Source: Lysobacteraceae bacterium NML07-0707 (GTDB lineage: Bacteria; Pseudomonadota; Gammaproteobacteria; Xanthomonadales; Xanthomonadaceae). From it: a stretch of DNA of 48,462 nucleotides. The notes below the pieces were generated by a model. The model was given only the letters and a program-made list of their open reading frames with translations. It searched no databases and was not told the origin of the DNA. Below, in pieces: positions 35,201 to 43,972 of the stretch. Numbering within the stretch: position 1 is the stretch's first letter; every line of letters starts with the position of its first letter. Where the stretch lies: contig NWQT01000029.1 of the NCBI GenBank assembly GCA_002798295.1, forward strand, positions 1 to 48,462. The letters run 5' to 3'. A program made the position numbers and the translations under genes.

Positions 35201-37621
35201 GATCGTTTGGACGCAGGTACGGGCAATGATTTACTGGATGGCGGCACGGGCACGGACTATCTCTATGGTGGCATGGGAAATGACACCTATATGTTCGGTC
35301 GCGGCGATGGAATAGACACCATATATGACGAAGATGCGACTACCAACAATTTTGATGTGCTTGTTTTCAAATCCGGAGTGACCGTGGACGATGTGCAAGT
35401 GACACGAAATGGAAGCATGCTGGTACTAAAGATCAAGGGAGCTTCAGACCAGATACGCATAGAAAGGTATTTTGAAGATGATGGTGAAACCCCAAATTGG
35501 CAGGTGGAAGAAATCCGCTTTGTGGATGCCCCTGATATCGTATGGCGTCTGGACGATATCAAGGCCAAAGCCTTGATAGGCAGCACAGAAAACGACACCA
35601 TTACCGGCTATGCCAGTGCCGACACTCTTGTCGGCGGAGGTGGCCATGACACCCTTTATGGCCTTGATGGAGATGATGCCCTACATGGCAATGCGGATGA
35701 TGATGTTCTGTACGGCGGCAATGGCAACGACCGTCTACTGGGTGGTGATGGCGCTGACTATTTACATGGTGGCGATGGCAATAACCTGCTTCAAGGCGGT
35801 ACAGGCAACGACAGTTTGTATGCTGCCAATGGTAATGACACCTTGGAGGGAGGCGAAGGCCAAGACCGACTGGAAAGTGGCGCAGGTGATGACTTGCTGC
35901 TAGGCGGTCAAGGCAACGATTATCTTTTTGCTGGAAGTGGTGACGATATCCTTGATTCCGGTGAAGGCAGCGATGGCATGTATGGTGAAGAAGGTAATGA
36001 CACCTACTTGTTTGGGCGTGGTGATGGTGCAGACACCATCAATGATGGTGACATGACCGCAGGAAACATCGATACGCTGCTGTTCAAAACTGGTGTAACT
36101 GCGGATGATGTGCAAGTGAGGCGCAGTGGCAGCAGCCTGGTACTGAAAATAAAAAATTCCACAGATCAAATCCGTGTGGAAGGATATTTTGAAAATGATG
36201 GCGAAAGCCAATGGCTAATTGAGGAAATCCGTTTTGCGGATGCACCCGATATTGTGTGGCGTCTGGACGACATCAAAGCCAAGGCATTGATGGGGAGCAC
36301 AGATAACGATTATATCTGGGGATATGCCGCAGCTGATATGGCTGCTGGCAGCGATGGTCATGACACCCTTTACGGTCTTGGCGGTGATGATGTTCTCCAT
36401 GGCGACGCGGGTAGTGACACTCTCTATGGCGGCAGTGGCAATGACCGGCTGCAGGGTGGTCAGAACGATGATTATTTATACGGTGAAGATGGCGATGACA
36501 TCTTGATGGGAGATGAAGGCAATGATCGCTTGCAGGGAGGCGCAGGCAGCGACACTCTGTATGCTGGCGATGGCTATGACTGGTTGATTGGCGGACTGGG
36601 TGATGACTATTTGCATGGTGAGAAAGGAGGTGACAGCCTAAGTGGCGGAACCGGCAATGACTATCTCTATGGCGGTGAAGGTATTGACTACCTTCGCGGT
36701 GAGGATGGAGATGATCGCCTGGATGGCGGGACAGGCGATGACCACCTCCATGGCGGCAATGGCAATGACACTTACCTGTTTGGCCGGGGCGATGGCATGG
36801 ACACTATTTATGAAAGTGCTACATCAGGTGATGGCCTGGATGCACTGGTTTTCAAAAGCAGCATCACCATGGATGACGTACAAATTATACGCGATGGAAA
36901 TAATTTAGTACTCACAATCAAAGAAACCACCGACTCCATTTGTTTGTATGAATATTTTGAAGACGGAATTGCCAACAGCCATAGGATCGAAGAAATCCGC
37001 TTTGCTTCTTCTCCAGAAACCGTATGGCGCTTGGCAGATATCAACGAGAAATTGCTTGAAGGCACTGCAGGCGCCATGTCGCCATCCAGACAAACTTCTG
37101 AAAACATTCGGCTTACGAACACAATGAGAGGTGAAGTACCTAACGCCTTGCTGCCCAATGTGGCAGCAAATTCTGCTGAATTGCAACATACAGGAACACA
37201 CAGGCGCTGGCGAGACTTCATTATCAATCTTCCGGGCAACGTAGATACTTTACATCCCTCACTTCCACCGTTTGAAATAGGAGGCGGGACTCACGGGGCG
37301 AGCAAGTGGCCTATTTATATGCCTGGCTATCCATCGGACTGGGACAAGGACGACTCGACATTTACAGGGGCAGCATTGGCGGATCAAAACGGTATCCTCT
37401 TGCCAGGAGAGGTGCCCGTAGCCCTGTCTGAAATGCAGCCAATACATGTGCCGGCTGGCTTAAATAGCTCTGAATTGCAATCACTGATTGAAGCCATGGC
37501 CACTTACGACACTGGCAGCGCAATGACAAGTCGTGATTTACTGACCGAACCAGTACTGCAAGACATGAGCAGCCGTCATTTTCAGGCTGATATGTCACGC
37601 AACAACCTGCAAGCTGGTTGA
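32231..37621 (+). CDS. Large RTX secreted protein with hydrophobic head and FrpC-like self-processing module
   Basis: About 1,796 residues. The head (1-285) has a charged start, YSGDSNKVMK and a glycine/alanine-rich hydrophobic stretch (about 172-217) suited to membrane insertion. Residues 285-472 form a FrpC-type self-processing module: SDPLVLDLDGDGIELVA with the predicted calcium-triggered Asp285-Pro286 cleavage, EF-hand-like loops DKNGNGRIDDGSELFGD, DSNQDGVFD and DLNQDGVSQANELF. A linker region (about 480-740) leads to dozens of GGxGxD nonapeptides in blocks, separated by four copies of a domain beginning NDTYLFGRGDG (about 850, 1016, 1255, 1511) with VEEIRFVDAPDIVWRLDDIK. The last 180 residues lack repeats and should hold the type I secretion signal. 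The start is the ATG at 32231 (GGAG upstream); an earlier TTG at 32213 is rejected. Confidence 0.92.
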   Translation: MNNPFRLYDFPITFDPIQDDMTEEERRTLLITIIEELSNSGAGDALGSLGGANNASTKKLSEQVARLIEEHQRRHASNTAKIINDWLSIKYKWQNKLGPGASGGHVESVAAKQVMQSIDDLKHIDPHQSYVSTKRALNDVIRVSKFAGHVGTVINASIALYSGDSNKVMKTITSIFAGILGAIVAGAAATAAIGGAIAGSAVAAFVAVAVIAATASYFSGKAAEWAWDNGLGDLVNDFFDKVGLKDDIEEFFDGIGDYLKDLVDKASKAISDLWDRAKNWLRRSDPLVLDLDGDGIELVAADGAVLFDHDGNRVAEATGWVAPDDGFLVIDKNGNGRIDDGSELFGDGNPDAFHDPEVQNTLSAGIRALRRYDSNQDGVFDAADTAFGQVRVWRDLNQDGVSQANELFTLADVGIQSIHLNPVSTADADVGHGNVADSTGQFTRTDGSQGNFYDMLLASSPFYRQFKDEVELTETARSLLDIRGSGAVRDLREAASLDEDLAAMVAGIAPGISRGEMLAQVDAILQRWADTSGMQDTEIWLRETQGLNGSFRVVSGGADRTDLTMMLSVLERFNGSRFFAEQANGRLWASGVTFSPVISQLSGETVRSFDITLPEENAVFLQQSYAALKNAVYGRLVRDARLSDYIDDFEIGFGHDGLQIGIDKALVRLQNRYSTEPGKALEDAVDLLRHASGMMGASTLQLLQQVEAWVQQLSATEIGRALLINSGFSTVNAGEQFNLNKMQGISLGEDGQDRITGHAGMDVIFSGSGIDNVNSGDGNDIVSGGAGGDSLSGGNGNDLLLGGQDNDYLYGDDGNDTLYGGVGQDRLEGGTGNDRLDGGTGNDILEGEHGNDSYLFGRGDGMDVIIEEDGTVGNQDTLIFKSGISVSDVKVTRSWDGLILKIKDSSDEIRIENYFLNDGANNWQVEEIRFVDAPDIVWRLDDIKAKALLGNADNDTITGYSSADTLEGGDGDDRLYGVDGNDALYGNEGSDRLDAGTGNDLLDGGTGTDYLYGGMGNDTYMFGRGDGIDTIYDEDATTNNFDVLVFKSGVTVDDVQVTRNGSMLVLKIKGASDQIRIERYFEDDGETPNWQVEEIRFVDAPDIVWRLDDIKAKALIGSTENDTITGYASADTLVGGGGHDTLYGLDGDDALHGNADDDVLYGGNGNDRLLGGDGADYLHGGDGNNLLQGGTGNDSLYAANGNDTLEGGEGQDRLESGAGDDLLLGGQGNDYLFAGSGDDILDSGEGSDGMYGEEGNDTYLFGRGDGADTINDGDMTAGNIDTLLFKTGVTADDVQVRRSGSSLVLKIKNSTDQIRVEGYFENDGESQWLIEEIRFADAPDIVWRLDDIKAKALMGSTDNDYIWGYAAADMAAGSDGHDTLYGLGGDDVLHGDAGSDTLYGGSGNDRLQGGQNDDYLYGEDGDDILMGDEGNDRLQGGAGSDTLYAGDGYDWLIGGLGDDYLHGEKGGDSLSGGTGNDYLYGGEGIDYLRGEDGDDRLDGGTGDDHLHGGNGNDTYLFGRGDGMDTIYESATSGDGLDALVFKSSITMDDVQIIRDGNNLVLTIKETTDSICLYEYFEDGIANSHRIEEIRFASSPETVWRLADINEKLLEGTAGAMSPSRQTSENIRLTNTMRGEVPNALLPNVAANSAELQHTGTHRRWRDFIINLPGNVDTLHPSLPPFEIGGGTHGASKWPIYMPGYPSDWDKDDSTFTGAALADQNGILLPGEVPVALSEMQPIHVPAGLNSSELQSLIEAMATYDTGSAMTSRDLLTEPVLQDMSSRHFQADMSRNNLQAG
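32982..33650 (+). repeat. Self-processing module DNA inside the full RTX gene (partner at 29971-30639)
   Basis: Ungapped match of 669 bases to the module of cassette 2. Similarity begins sharply at TCTTTGACGGG and ends at GAATTGACAG. After that point the intact gene continues with ETARSLLDIRGSG, whereas all three upstream copies switch to the same short tail and the next cassette. Confidence 0.88.
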
Positions 37622-37723
37622 GCCGATTATTTGCAAGAAAGAGACGGGCGCACAACCCGGTATCTTTGACTTCGCCTCCCCTGCTCTACGAGGAAGGTGA
37701 AAAGACAAGTTAGTTAATAAACT

Positions 37724-37749
37724 GGGGCGGCAGTGCCGCCCCGTTTTCT
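37724..37749 (+). terminator. Intrinsic terminator after the RTX gene
   Basis: GGGGCGGC / GCCGCCCC, a perfect 8-bp stem with loop AGT, followed by GTTTTCTT. It lies about 100 bases past the RTX stop and 18 bases past the stop of the convergent serine hydrolase gene, so it may serve both, although the T run favours the plus direction. Confidence 0.8.
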
Positions 37750-37766
37750 TGTCCGTAATGGCTGTT

Positions 37767-39347
37767 TCATTCCGCCGGGCACTCGCCGATGCGGCTGAAC
37801 TCAAGGTCCTCAAAATCGTCGCTGAAATCGCCATCCGGGTCGAGTTTGGCCATTAACAGCTTTTCGCCCTGCGGCCGCAGCCAGGCCTCGGTGAGGCTGG
37901 CGCCCTCCCAGGCCACCAGCCAGCCATGCTGGCTCGTCATCACTTGCCCGAACATGCTGGGCGATTTTTGCGAGCGCCAGCGCACTGCCTGGCCTTCCGG
38001 GCAGATGCTCACTTCTCCAAACCACGGATCGCGCCACTGCCCCAGCATGGCGGCCAATTGCCGGGGGCTGGCCGGACGCCGGTCGGAAGTATCGGGCAAG
38101 ACCCTGCCTGCCGGGCTTTGCTTTTTGACAGCCGCTTCTTCGGCCAGAAGCCTGGCATAGCCCGCCACGCCGGGGTTGTTGCCGGGCGCGGTAAAGCGCT
38201 TGGTCAGCGACTGCATCAATACCGTGCGCGCTTCCGAAGCATCGCCATTGATCAGCACCACGATGCCGGTATTTTTCTCCGGCAGCAGGGTCAGCGCCGA
38301 ATACATGCCATTCAGGGTGCCGGTATGCGCCACCCGCGCCGTACCGTCGATATCCGATAGCCGCCAGCCATAGCCATAGGCGTAGTAATGACTGCCATCC
38401 CAGGCACGCATGCGCACGCTCAAGGGCATCGGCATATGTGCCTGCCAGACTTCGCTGCGCTGCCGCGCCGAAAGCCAGGGCTTCCCCTGGTGCAGGCCGT
38501 TTTTTTCGGGAATCAGCCACACGCTCGCCCAGCGCAGCATGTCGTTCAGGCTGCAACGCACGCCACCTGCGGCCGCCATCGGCGTATTGCCGATGATTTC
38601 GCCATCTGCGCCGCTGAGCTCAAAACGGCCATCACGCAGGCGATGCGGCTGGGCGACATTGCCAAGCTCGGCCTGCCGCCACTCGCCCACCCGGCAGCGC
38701 GTCAGCCCGAGCGGGGTGAATACTTCGCGCTGCATCAGAGCCTCGTAACTGTCGCCGCCCGCCGCCGCAGCCACTTCACCGGCAACGATATACAGGGTGT
38801 TGTCATAGGCATAACGCGAGCGAAAGCTCCATTTGGGCTTCAAATAACGCAGGCCATGCAGCACCTCAGCGCGACTGAAGTGATTGGGCAAAGGCCAAAG
38901 CATCAAATCGCCGGCGCCGGCGGGCAGGCCACTGTTGTGGATGAGCAGGTCGCGCACCTGGATTTCCCGTGTCACCCAATCCTGGCGCATGCGGAAGTCC
39001 GGCAAATGCCGGATCACCGGGTCATCCCAGGCCAGTTTGCCCTGGTCAACCAGACGCGCCAGCAAGGCGCCAGTCATGGCTTTGGAGTTGGAAGCGATTT
39101 TGAAGATGGAATCGGCATCAATCTTCTCGCCCGAGCCAATCCGGGTTTCGCCGCGCATCACGCGGGCGATGACTTCGCCATCGCGCAACACCCCCACGGC
39201 AATGCCCGGCAGCTGATAACGGGCAACGACCGCATCCACTTCGGCTTCGATGAAGGCTTGATCATCTGCCGCTGCCGATACCGGCATGACCGCAGCCAAT
39301 GCTGCGGCCAATACCGTGACTATTTGCAACCTGTTTTGAGTGGGCAT
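37767..39347 (-). CDS. Secreted serine hydrolase of the beta-lactamase/CubicO family (class C fold)
   Basis: A 526-residue protein with a signal peptide (about 1-28, ending SAAA). The penicillin-binding-protein-like domain has the nucleophile motif SNSK (in FKIASNSKAMTGALL), the Tyr motif YAYDN and the third motif HTGT in place of KTG. About 130 C-terminal residues follow. Such enzymes include D-aminopeptidases, esterases and DD-peptidases; the precise substrate is unknown. The ATG at 39347 overlaps the stop of the upstream TonB receptor gene (TGATG), so both are made from one message. Its position beside NlpC/P60 and dipeptide epimerase genes suggests a role in trimming peptidoglycan peptides, which is inference. 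A start 4 codons upstream is open but lies inside the receptor gene. Confidence 0.85.
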   Translation of the reverse strand: MPTQNRLQIVTVLAAALAAVMPVSAAADDQAFIEAEVDAVVARYQLPGIAVGVLRDGEVIARVMRGETRIGSGEKIDADSIFKIASNSKAMTGALLARLVDQGKLAWDDPVIRHLPDFRMRQDWVTREIQVRDLLIHNSGLPAGAGDLMLWPLPNHFSRAEVLHGLRYLKPKWSFRSRYAYDNTLYIVAGEVAAAAGGDSYEALMQREVFTPLGLTRCRVGEWRQAELGNVAQPHRLRDGRFELSGADGEIIGNTPMAAAGGVRCSLNDMLRWASVWLIPEKNGLHQGKPWLSARQRSEVWQAHMPMPLSVRMRAWDGSHYYAYGYGWRLSDIDGTARVAHTGTLNGMYSALTLLPEKNTGIVVLINGDASEARTVLMQSLTKRFTAPGNNPGVAGYARLLAEEAAVKKQSPAGRVLPDTSDRRPASPRQLAAMLGQWRDPWFGEVSICPEGQAVRWRSQKSPSMFGQVMTSQHGWLVAWEGASLTEAWLRPQGEKLLMAKLDPDGDFSDDFEDLEFSRIGECPAE

Positions 39348-42300
39348 CAGAAGCTCCAACCCAGCACCAACTGGGTATAACGCGGCGACTGCCAGCTACT
39401 ACCCTGGCCAAAGGTCGAGCGATATACGCCAGGCCCCGCCTCGTAGCGTGAATGCACGTTCAGAACACGCTGGTTATTGGTCAGATTGAATACTGAGAGC
39501 GTGGCTTTGAGCTCGCTCTGGCCAAATTGCTTGCGCCAGCTGACATTTGCGCCCAAGCGCCAAGTCCACGGCAGGCGGCCGAATGCACCGCGCGGGCTGT
39601 ACAGCAATGGCCGCCCATCCCAGCTGGCGCATTCGCTGACATGACTGACCGGCGTGCAGATCCAGCCCGAGCCGCCGCCCGAACCTTCAGTCACAAAGCT
39701 GGCAGCGCCGGTGGAATCATTCGGCCAGGTCACACCAAATGCAGTAATCGGCCCGCCGGACTGCACCACCAAATTACCCCCCACACTCCAGGCATCGCTC
39801 AGCGCATAGACACCGCGCAGTTTGATTTGATGGCGCCGGTCATTAAACAGTACGCCATAGCGCTCATTATTGGCCGGATGATCCCAGTGCTGCACCATGC
39901 CGGTATCGCCGTAGTTGGTATCGGAATTCACCGGGCCTTCGTGGTTGCCTTCGGACTTGGACCACAGATAAGAAGCATTGAATGCCCATTTACCATCCCA
40001 GGCGCGGTCAATCTGGAGCTCCAGCGAGCGATAGGTGCGCTTGGGCTCGAAATAGCCGACCACTTCACCGCTGCCGCCCTTGCGGTAACCATCATTGGCC
40101 GTGTCGATACTGATCCAGCCTTCCGTCGCACAGCCGATACTGGCATCACCCCAGATAGTCAGCGGCTTGCCGGGATTGGCAATCGGCCAGAGGTTACGCC
40201 CAACCGGACCACAGGGCGTGTGGTTGATGCGCACATCATCGAGCGCGTTGTGCATGCGTCGATAACTGCCATTGATCCCCCAGGACCAAGCCTCGTTCAG
40301 CATTGACTGATAGCCCAGAATCAGCTCGTCCTGATAGACCGCATCCAGATCGCGATCCACACTCTTGCGCAGGTCGGCCACCGAAATGTTGTAGGTGCTA
40401 TCCACGCCACCAATTTGCGCACCGATGATGGGTTCCATATATCGCGCACCATTGACTGGATTGCTGCGCTCACGCCAGCCCTCCAACACATGAAAGGTGC
40501 GCTCGTCCAGTAGGCCGCCGGCAAAGGTGTAGTTGATATTGTTGGTAACCGGCAGGTAATAACGCCCCAGATTGCCGAACAGCTTGGCAGTGCCATCGCC
40601 CTTGAAATCCCATGAAAAACCAAGACGCGGCGATAGCAATTTTTCCATCTTGATGAAACTGGCACCGGTAGCGGTTTTGTTATTGAAATTGTCCACACGC
40701 ACGCCGATGTTGAGCAGTAAGCTCGGTGTGACATTCCAGATATCTTCGATATACCAGGCATTGGCGGTAGTTTCGAATTCACCGCCATCACTGCGCCTGC
40801 GCCCCATCAGGATGGCATTCACACCTGCAGGTACGGTGGCGCCATTGTCCAGCTGGCTGCCGGGCTGAGTGCCATAGGCCACATACTGCACGCCGCTGCC
40901 TGGATAAAACTGCGTGCGGCGGGTCAGCATCACTTCGCGATCCATACCAAAGCGCAGCAAATGGTTGCCCAACGCCCATTCAAAGTCCAGTCGCGCCGCT
41001 TTGCGCTCGTCCTCGTGATTGACGATGCTGCGCCCCGGATGGCAGCCCAATGCCGGCTTGCCCATGGTGTTGTAAATGGCGCCATAACTGGCCGTGTTGT
41101 AGCTGACCCAATCGCATTGGGTATCCAGCGGGGTACGCACCTTGGATTTGCTGCGGTTAATGCCATACAGCGCCTTGGCTGTGAAGTGCTCACCCCAATG
41201 CCCGGTATAACTGGCCGACCAGTTCAGGCCGCCACTTTCGGAATGAGTATCGATCGATTGGTCCGGCCGGGTACGTGCATCAAAGTCATAGCCCGACCAG
41301 GCGGTGATGATGGAGGCCGAGTCATCGGAGAATGCCAACAGCGCCAACTGGTGATTGTCGGCGATATTCCAGTCCAGCTTCGCGCCCCAGAAGCCATTGC
41401 CAGTATTGCGGCTCTTGGAAAGCGTGGTACCGGAACTATTGGTGTAGTAGCTGCGACTGTCGCGGTCTTCATACATCGCAAACATGAACAAGCGGTCTTT
41501 CAACAGCGGCCCGGATGCCCAGATATTGCTTTTCAGCGAGTCGGCGCGATCCTGGCTACTGCGCGAGTGCAACGTGCCATCACGATAATAACGATCCGGG
41601 TTGTTTGCGCGTCCCCATTGCGGCTGCCAGGTGAACTCTGCGCCCCCGTGAAATTCATTACTGCCAGAACGGGTCACTGCATTGATAACGCCGCCAGTGC
41701 TACGGCCAAACTCCACCGAATAGCCGCCGGTCTTGACCTGGAACTCCTGAAAGAACGCATAAGGCGCAGAAGAAAAGCTCTGCCTGCGATAAAAATCGGT
41801 GACATTCAAACCGTTGACGAATACCGAGTTTTCCGCCACCGAGGAGCCGCCAAAGGAAATCCCGCCAAACGATGCATTGCCGCTGATCACACCTGGCGCC
41901 AGCAAGGCCACTGCACTCATGTTCTGCGCTACCGGCAGGCGATCAAGCTCCTCACGATTCATGTGGGTGGAGACTTCGGTGGAATTCACATCCACCCGGT
42001 TGACGATACGCGAGCCGACCACCTGCACGCTATCGAGCGTATTGGCACTGCCTGTGAGATTGACCGTAGTCGTTCCCCCCAGTGACACGCTGACCGCCAC
42101 TTCGTGACCATCATCGGTTCGTAGCCGGTAATCACCTACTGGCAGCTGGGTAAAGCGATAACTGCCATCAGCCGCCACACTGACTGTACGGCTAAAGCCG
42201 GTCGCTGGATTGACAATCACTACCTGTACGCCGGGCTTGGCACGTCCAGCTACGGCACCGGCAGCACTTTGCGCCTGTGCCACACCACCTGCCATCGCCA

Positions 42301-42352
42301 GCACGCATGCAGCGACCATCACCGCCAAACTCGAACGCCTGATATTTTTCAT
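39347..42352 (-). CDS. Oar-like TonB-dependent receptor with N-terminal carboxypeptidase-regulatory domain
   Basis: A 1,001-residue outer-membrane protein. A signal peptide (about 1-28, ending AQAQ) is followed by a carboxypeptidase-regulatory-like beta sandwich (about 35-105; VIVNPATGFSRTVSVAADGS, then YRFTQLPVGDYRLR), a TonB-box-like segment (DSVQVVGSRI), a plug domain (VKTGGYSVEFGRSTGGVINA) and a large barrel ending LGWSF. The architecture matches Oar/OmpA-related receptors abundant in Xanthomonadales, which take up peptides or glycans. The start is the ATG at 42352 after AAAGGGG; an upstream ATG (42445) has no signal peptide. It shares a message with the serine hydrolase and is divergent from the NlpC/P60 gene. 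Confidence 0.88.
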   Translation of the reverse strand: MKNIRRSSLAVMVAACVLAMAGGVAQAQSAAGAVAGRAKPGVQVVIVNPATGFSRTVSVAADGSYRFTQLPVGDYRLRTDDGHEVAVSVSLGGTTTVNLTGSANTLDSVQVVGSRIVNRVDVNSTEVSTHMNREELDRLPVAQNMSAVALLAPGVISGNASFGGISFGGSSVAENSVFVNGLNVTDFYRRQSFSSAPYAFFQEFQVKTGGYSVEFGRSTGGVINAVTRSGSNEFHGGAEFTWQPQWGRANNPDRYYRDGTLHSRSSQDRADSLKSNIWASGPLLKDRLFMFAMYEDRDSRSYYTNSSGTTLSKSRNTGNGFWGAKLDWNIADNHQLALLAFSDDSASIITAWSGYDFDARTRPDQSIDTHSESGGLNWSASYTGHWGEHFTAKALYGINRSKSKVRTPLDTQCDWVSYNTASYGAIYNTMGKPALGCHPGRSIVNHEDERKAARLDFEWALGNHLLRFGMDREVMLTRRTQFYPGSGVQYVAYGTQPGSQLDNGATVPAGVNAILMGRRRSDGGEFETTANAWYIEDIWNVTPSLLLNIGVRVDNFNNKTATGASFIKMEKLLSPRLGFSWDFKGDGTAKLFGNLGRYYLPVTNNINYTFAGGLLDERTFHVLEGWRERSNPVNGARYMEPIIGAQIGGVDSTYNISVADLRKSVDRDLDAVYQDELILGYQSMLNEAWSWGINGSYRRMHNALDDVRINHTPCGPVGRNLWPIANPGKPLTIWGDASIGCATEGWISIDTANDGYRKGGSGEVVGYFEPKRTYRSLELQIDRAWDGKWAFNASYLWSKSEGNHEGPVNSDTNYGDTGMVQHWDHPANNERYGVLFNDRRHQIKLRGVYALSDAWSVGGNLVVQSGGPITAFGVTWPNDSTGAASFVTEGSGGGSGWICTPVSHVSECASWDGRPLLYSPRGAFGRLPWTWRLGANVSWRKQFGQSELKATLSVFNLTNNQRVLNVHSRYEAGPGVYRSTFGQGSSWQSPRYTQLVLGWSF

Positions 42353-42532
42353 TGCCCGCCCCTTTGATTTGATTATCGACAAAGGTAGAACTCCCCCAGC
42401 GACCCAAACAAACAGTCTGCAAGGCGAGCTCCACAAACCTGTCAATGGTGTAGCATGCGGACTCGTATTCGGTCAATAATTTATTCCAAGAGATAAAACC
42501 ACCGGAATACTGCGTAACAAAGGTCGATAGCA

Positions 42533-43927
42533 ATGATTACCTCTCTCCCCACCCGCGCCTTCAATGCGTTGCTTGCTGCCGCCCTGCTGGCCGCCTGCGC
42601 ACAGACACCGGCACAAACCAGTGAAATACATTCCGTCATCCCCCATGTAGCACCTGCCCAACAAACTGCCGAATACTGGATTTCTCGCAGTCAAAAGCCT
42701 GATGCGCTGCTGCTCTCTGCCGCCGAAATCGACGCACAAAACCAGCGCCTGCGCGCCCAAGACCCGAGCATGCACGAGCTGCGCCGTCTGCCGGCGCAAA
42801 TGCCGGGCGCCGAAGTACGCGCCATGGTGGAAAAGCGCTCCGCCCGCCCCAGCCGCAGCCTGTATGACAGCCAGGGGCAGCCCATCAGCGATAGCACCCT
42901 GGATGCTTGGCTGGCCGATCTTGCACTGGAAAAGGTGCCCACACAGGTTCAGCCACGTTTTGCACTGGTCATCGCACGCGCCGACCTGCGCACCTTCCCC
43001 ACCGCCACACGGGTGTTCAGCCGCGTGGGCGATACCGATATCGACCGTTTTCAGGAGAGCGCACTGTTCCCCGGCACTGCCGTGGCGGTACTGCATGAAA
43101 GCCGTGACCGGCAATGGTCGTTTGTAGTGTCTGCCCGTTATGCCGCCTGGATACGCAGCGACTTGCTCGCCACTGGCGATGCGGCCACGGTGCTGGCCTA
43201 TGCCGAGCGCAGCCCGTGGCTGGTGGTGACCGGCGCGCGCGCCGAAACCGTCTATACCCCGGAAGCCCCGCAGCTTTCACGGCTGTCGCTGGACATGGGC
43301 ACGCGCATCCCGCTGCTGGCCGACTGGCCGCGCGAGGAACCAGTCAATGGCCAATTGCCTGCGGCCGCGCATGTGGTGCAGCTGCCCAGCCGCGATAGCG
43401 AGGGTCGCCTGCAATTGCGCCCTGCCCTGCTGCCACATTCGGCTGATGTCAGCCGCCACTATCTGCCGCTCAACCAGCGCAGCCTGCTTGAGCAGAGTTT
43501 CAAATTCCTGGGTGAACGCTATGGCTGGGGGCATAGCTACGAAGCGCGTGATTGCAGCGGCTTCGTCTCCGAGGTGTATGCCGGCTTCGGCCTGGAAATG
43601 CCGCGCAACACCGGCGACCAGGGCAAGAGTCCGGCATTCAATATCATCCCCTTCACCGCAGAAATGAACCGCGATGCACGCCGCGAAGTGCTGAAAACCC
43701 TGCAAGTAGGCGACCTGGTGTATATCCCCGGCCATGTGATGATGGTGATTGGTCATGACCAGGGGCATACCTATGTCATCCATGACACCCCCGGCGTGCG
43801 TTATGCGGATGTTGCCGGCAGCTGGCCGGTCAATGGCGTGGCGGTTACCCCGCTGGAGCCGCTGGGCAGCGACGATGACGCACTCTACATCGACAAAATC
43901 TACAGCGTGGTGAAGATGCGGCCATGA
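42533..43927 (+). CDS. NlpC/P60 cell-wall peptidase lipoprotein with SH3 domains
   Basis: A 464-residue lipoprotein: signal peptide with lipobox LAAC (Cys about residue 22), an N-terminal stabilising region (about 40-150), two SH3-like parts (about 145-310; RFALVIARADLRTFPTATRV) and a C-terminal NlpC/P60 domain with catalytic Cys in EARDCSGFVSEVYAGFGLEM, His in IPGHVMMVIGHD and a third residue near YVIHDTPG. Relatives with this SH3 arrangement split gamma-D-Glu-diaminopimelate bonds in peptides with a free N-terminal L-Ala and release L-Ala-D-Glu. The next gene encodes the epimerase for exactly that dipeptide, 45 bases away. Confidence 0.9.
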   Translation: MITSLPTRAFNALLAAALLAACAQTPAQTSEIHSVIPHVAPAQQTAEYWISRSQKPDALLLSAAEIDAQNQRLRAQDPSMHELRRLPAQMPGAEVRAMVEKRSARPSRSLYDSQGQPISDSTLDAWLADLALEKVPTQVQPRFALVIARADLRTFPTATRVFSRVGDTDIDRFQESALFPGTAVAVLHESRDRQWSFVVSARYAAWIRSDLLATGDAATVLAYAERSPWLVVTGARAETVYTPEAPQLSRLSLDMGTRIPLLADWPREEPVNGQLPAAAHVVQLPSRDSEGRLQLRPALLPHSADVSRHYLPLNQRSLLEQSFKFLGERYGWGHSYEARDCSGFVSEVYAGFGLEMPRNTGDQGKSPAFNIIPFTAEMNRDARREVLKTLQVGDLVYIPGHVMMVIGHDQGHTYVIHDTPGVRYADVAGSWPVNGVAVTPLEPLGSDDDALYIDKIYSVVKMRP

Positions 43928-43972
43928 TGCTGCTGCCCATGCAAACCCCCTCTACCCGCCCGGAAACCGCCA

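Noticed and set aside
34491-36790. Dense tandem DNA repeats that could look like a CRISPR or minisatellite
   Set aside because: They are codons of the RTX nonapeptides, read in one frame with calcium-binding GGxGxD consensus; spacing and units are protein-driven.
40961-42085. 374-codon plus-strand frame opposite the Oar-like receptor
   Set aside because: Shadow of a clear receptor gene, without start signals or domains.
42353-42532. Defined promoters in the divergent receptor/NlpC intergenic region
   Set aside because: TTGACC and TTGACA occur on the minus strand, but no good -10 lies at a proper distance; not strong enough to annotate.
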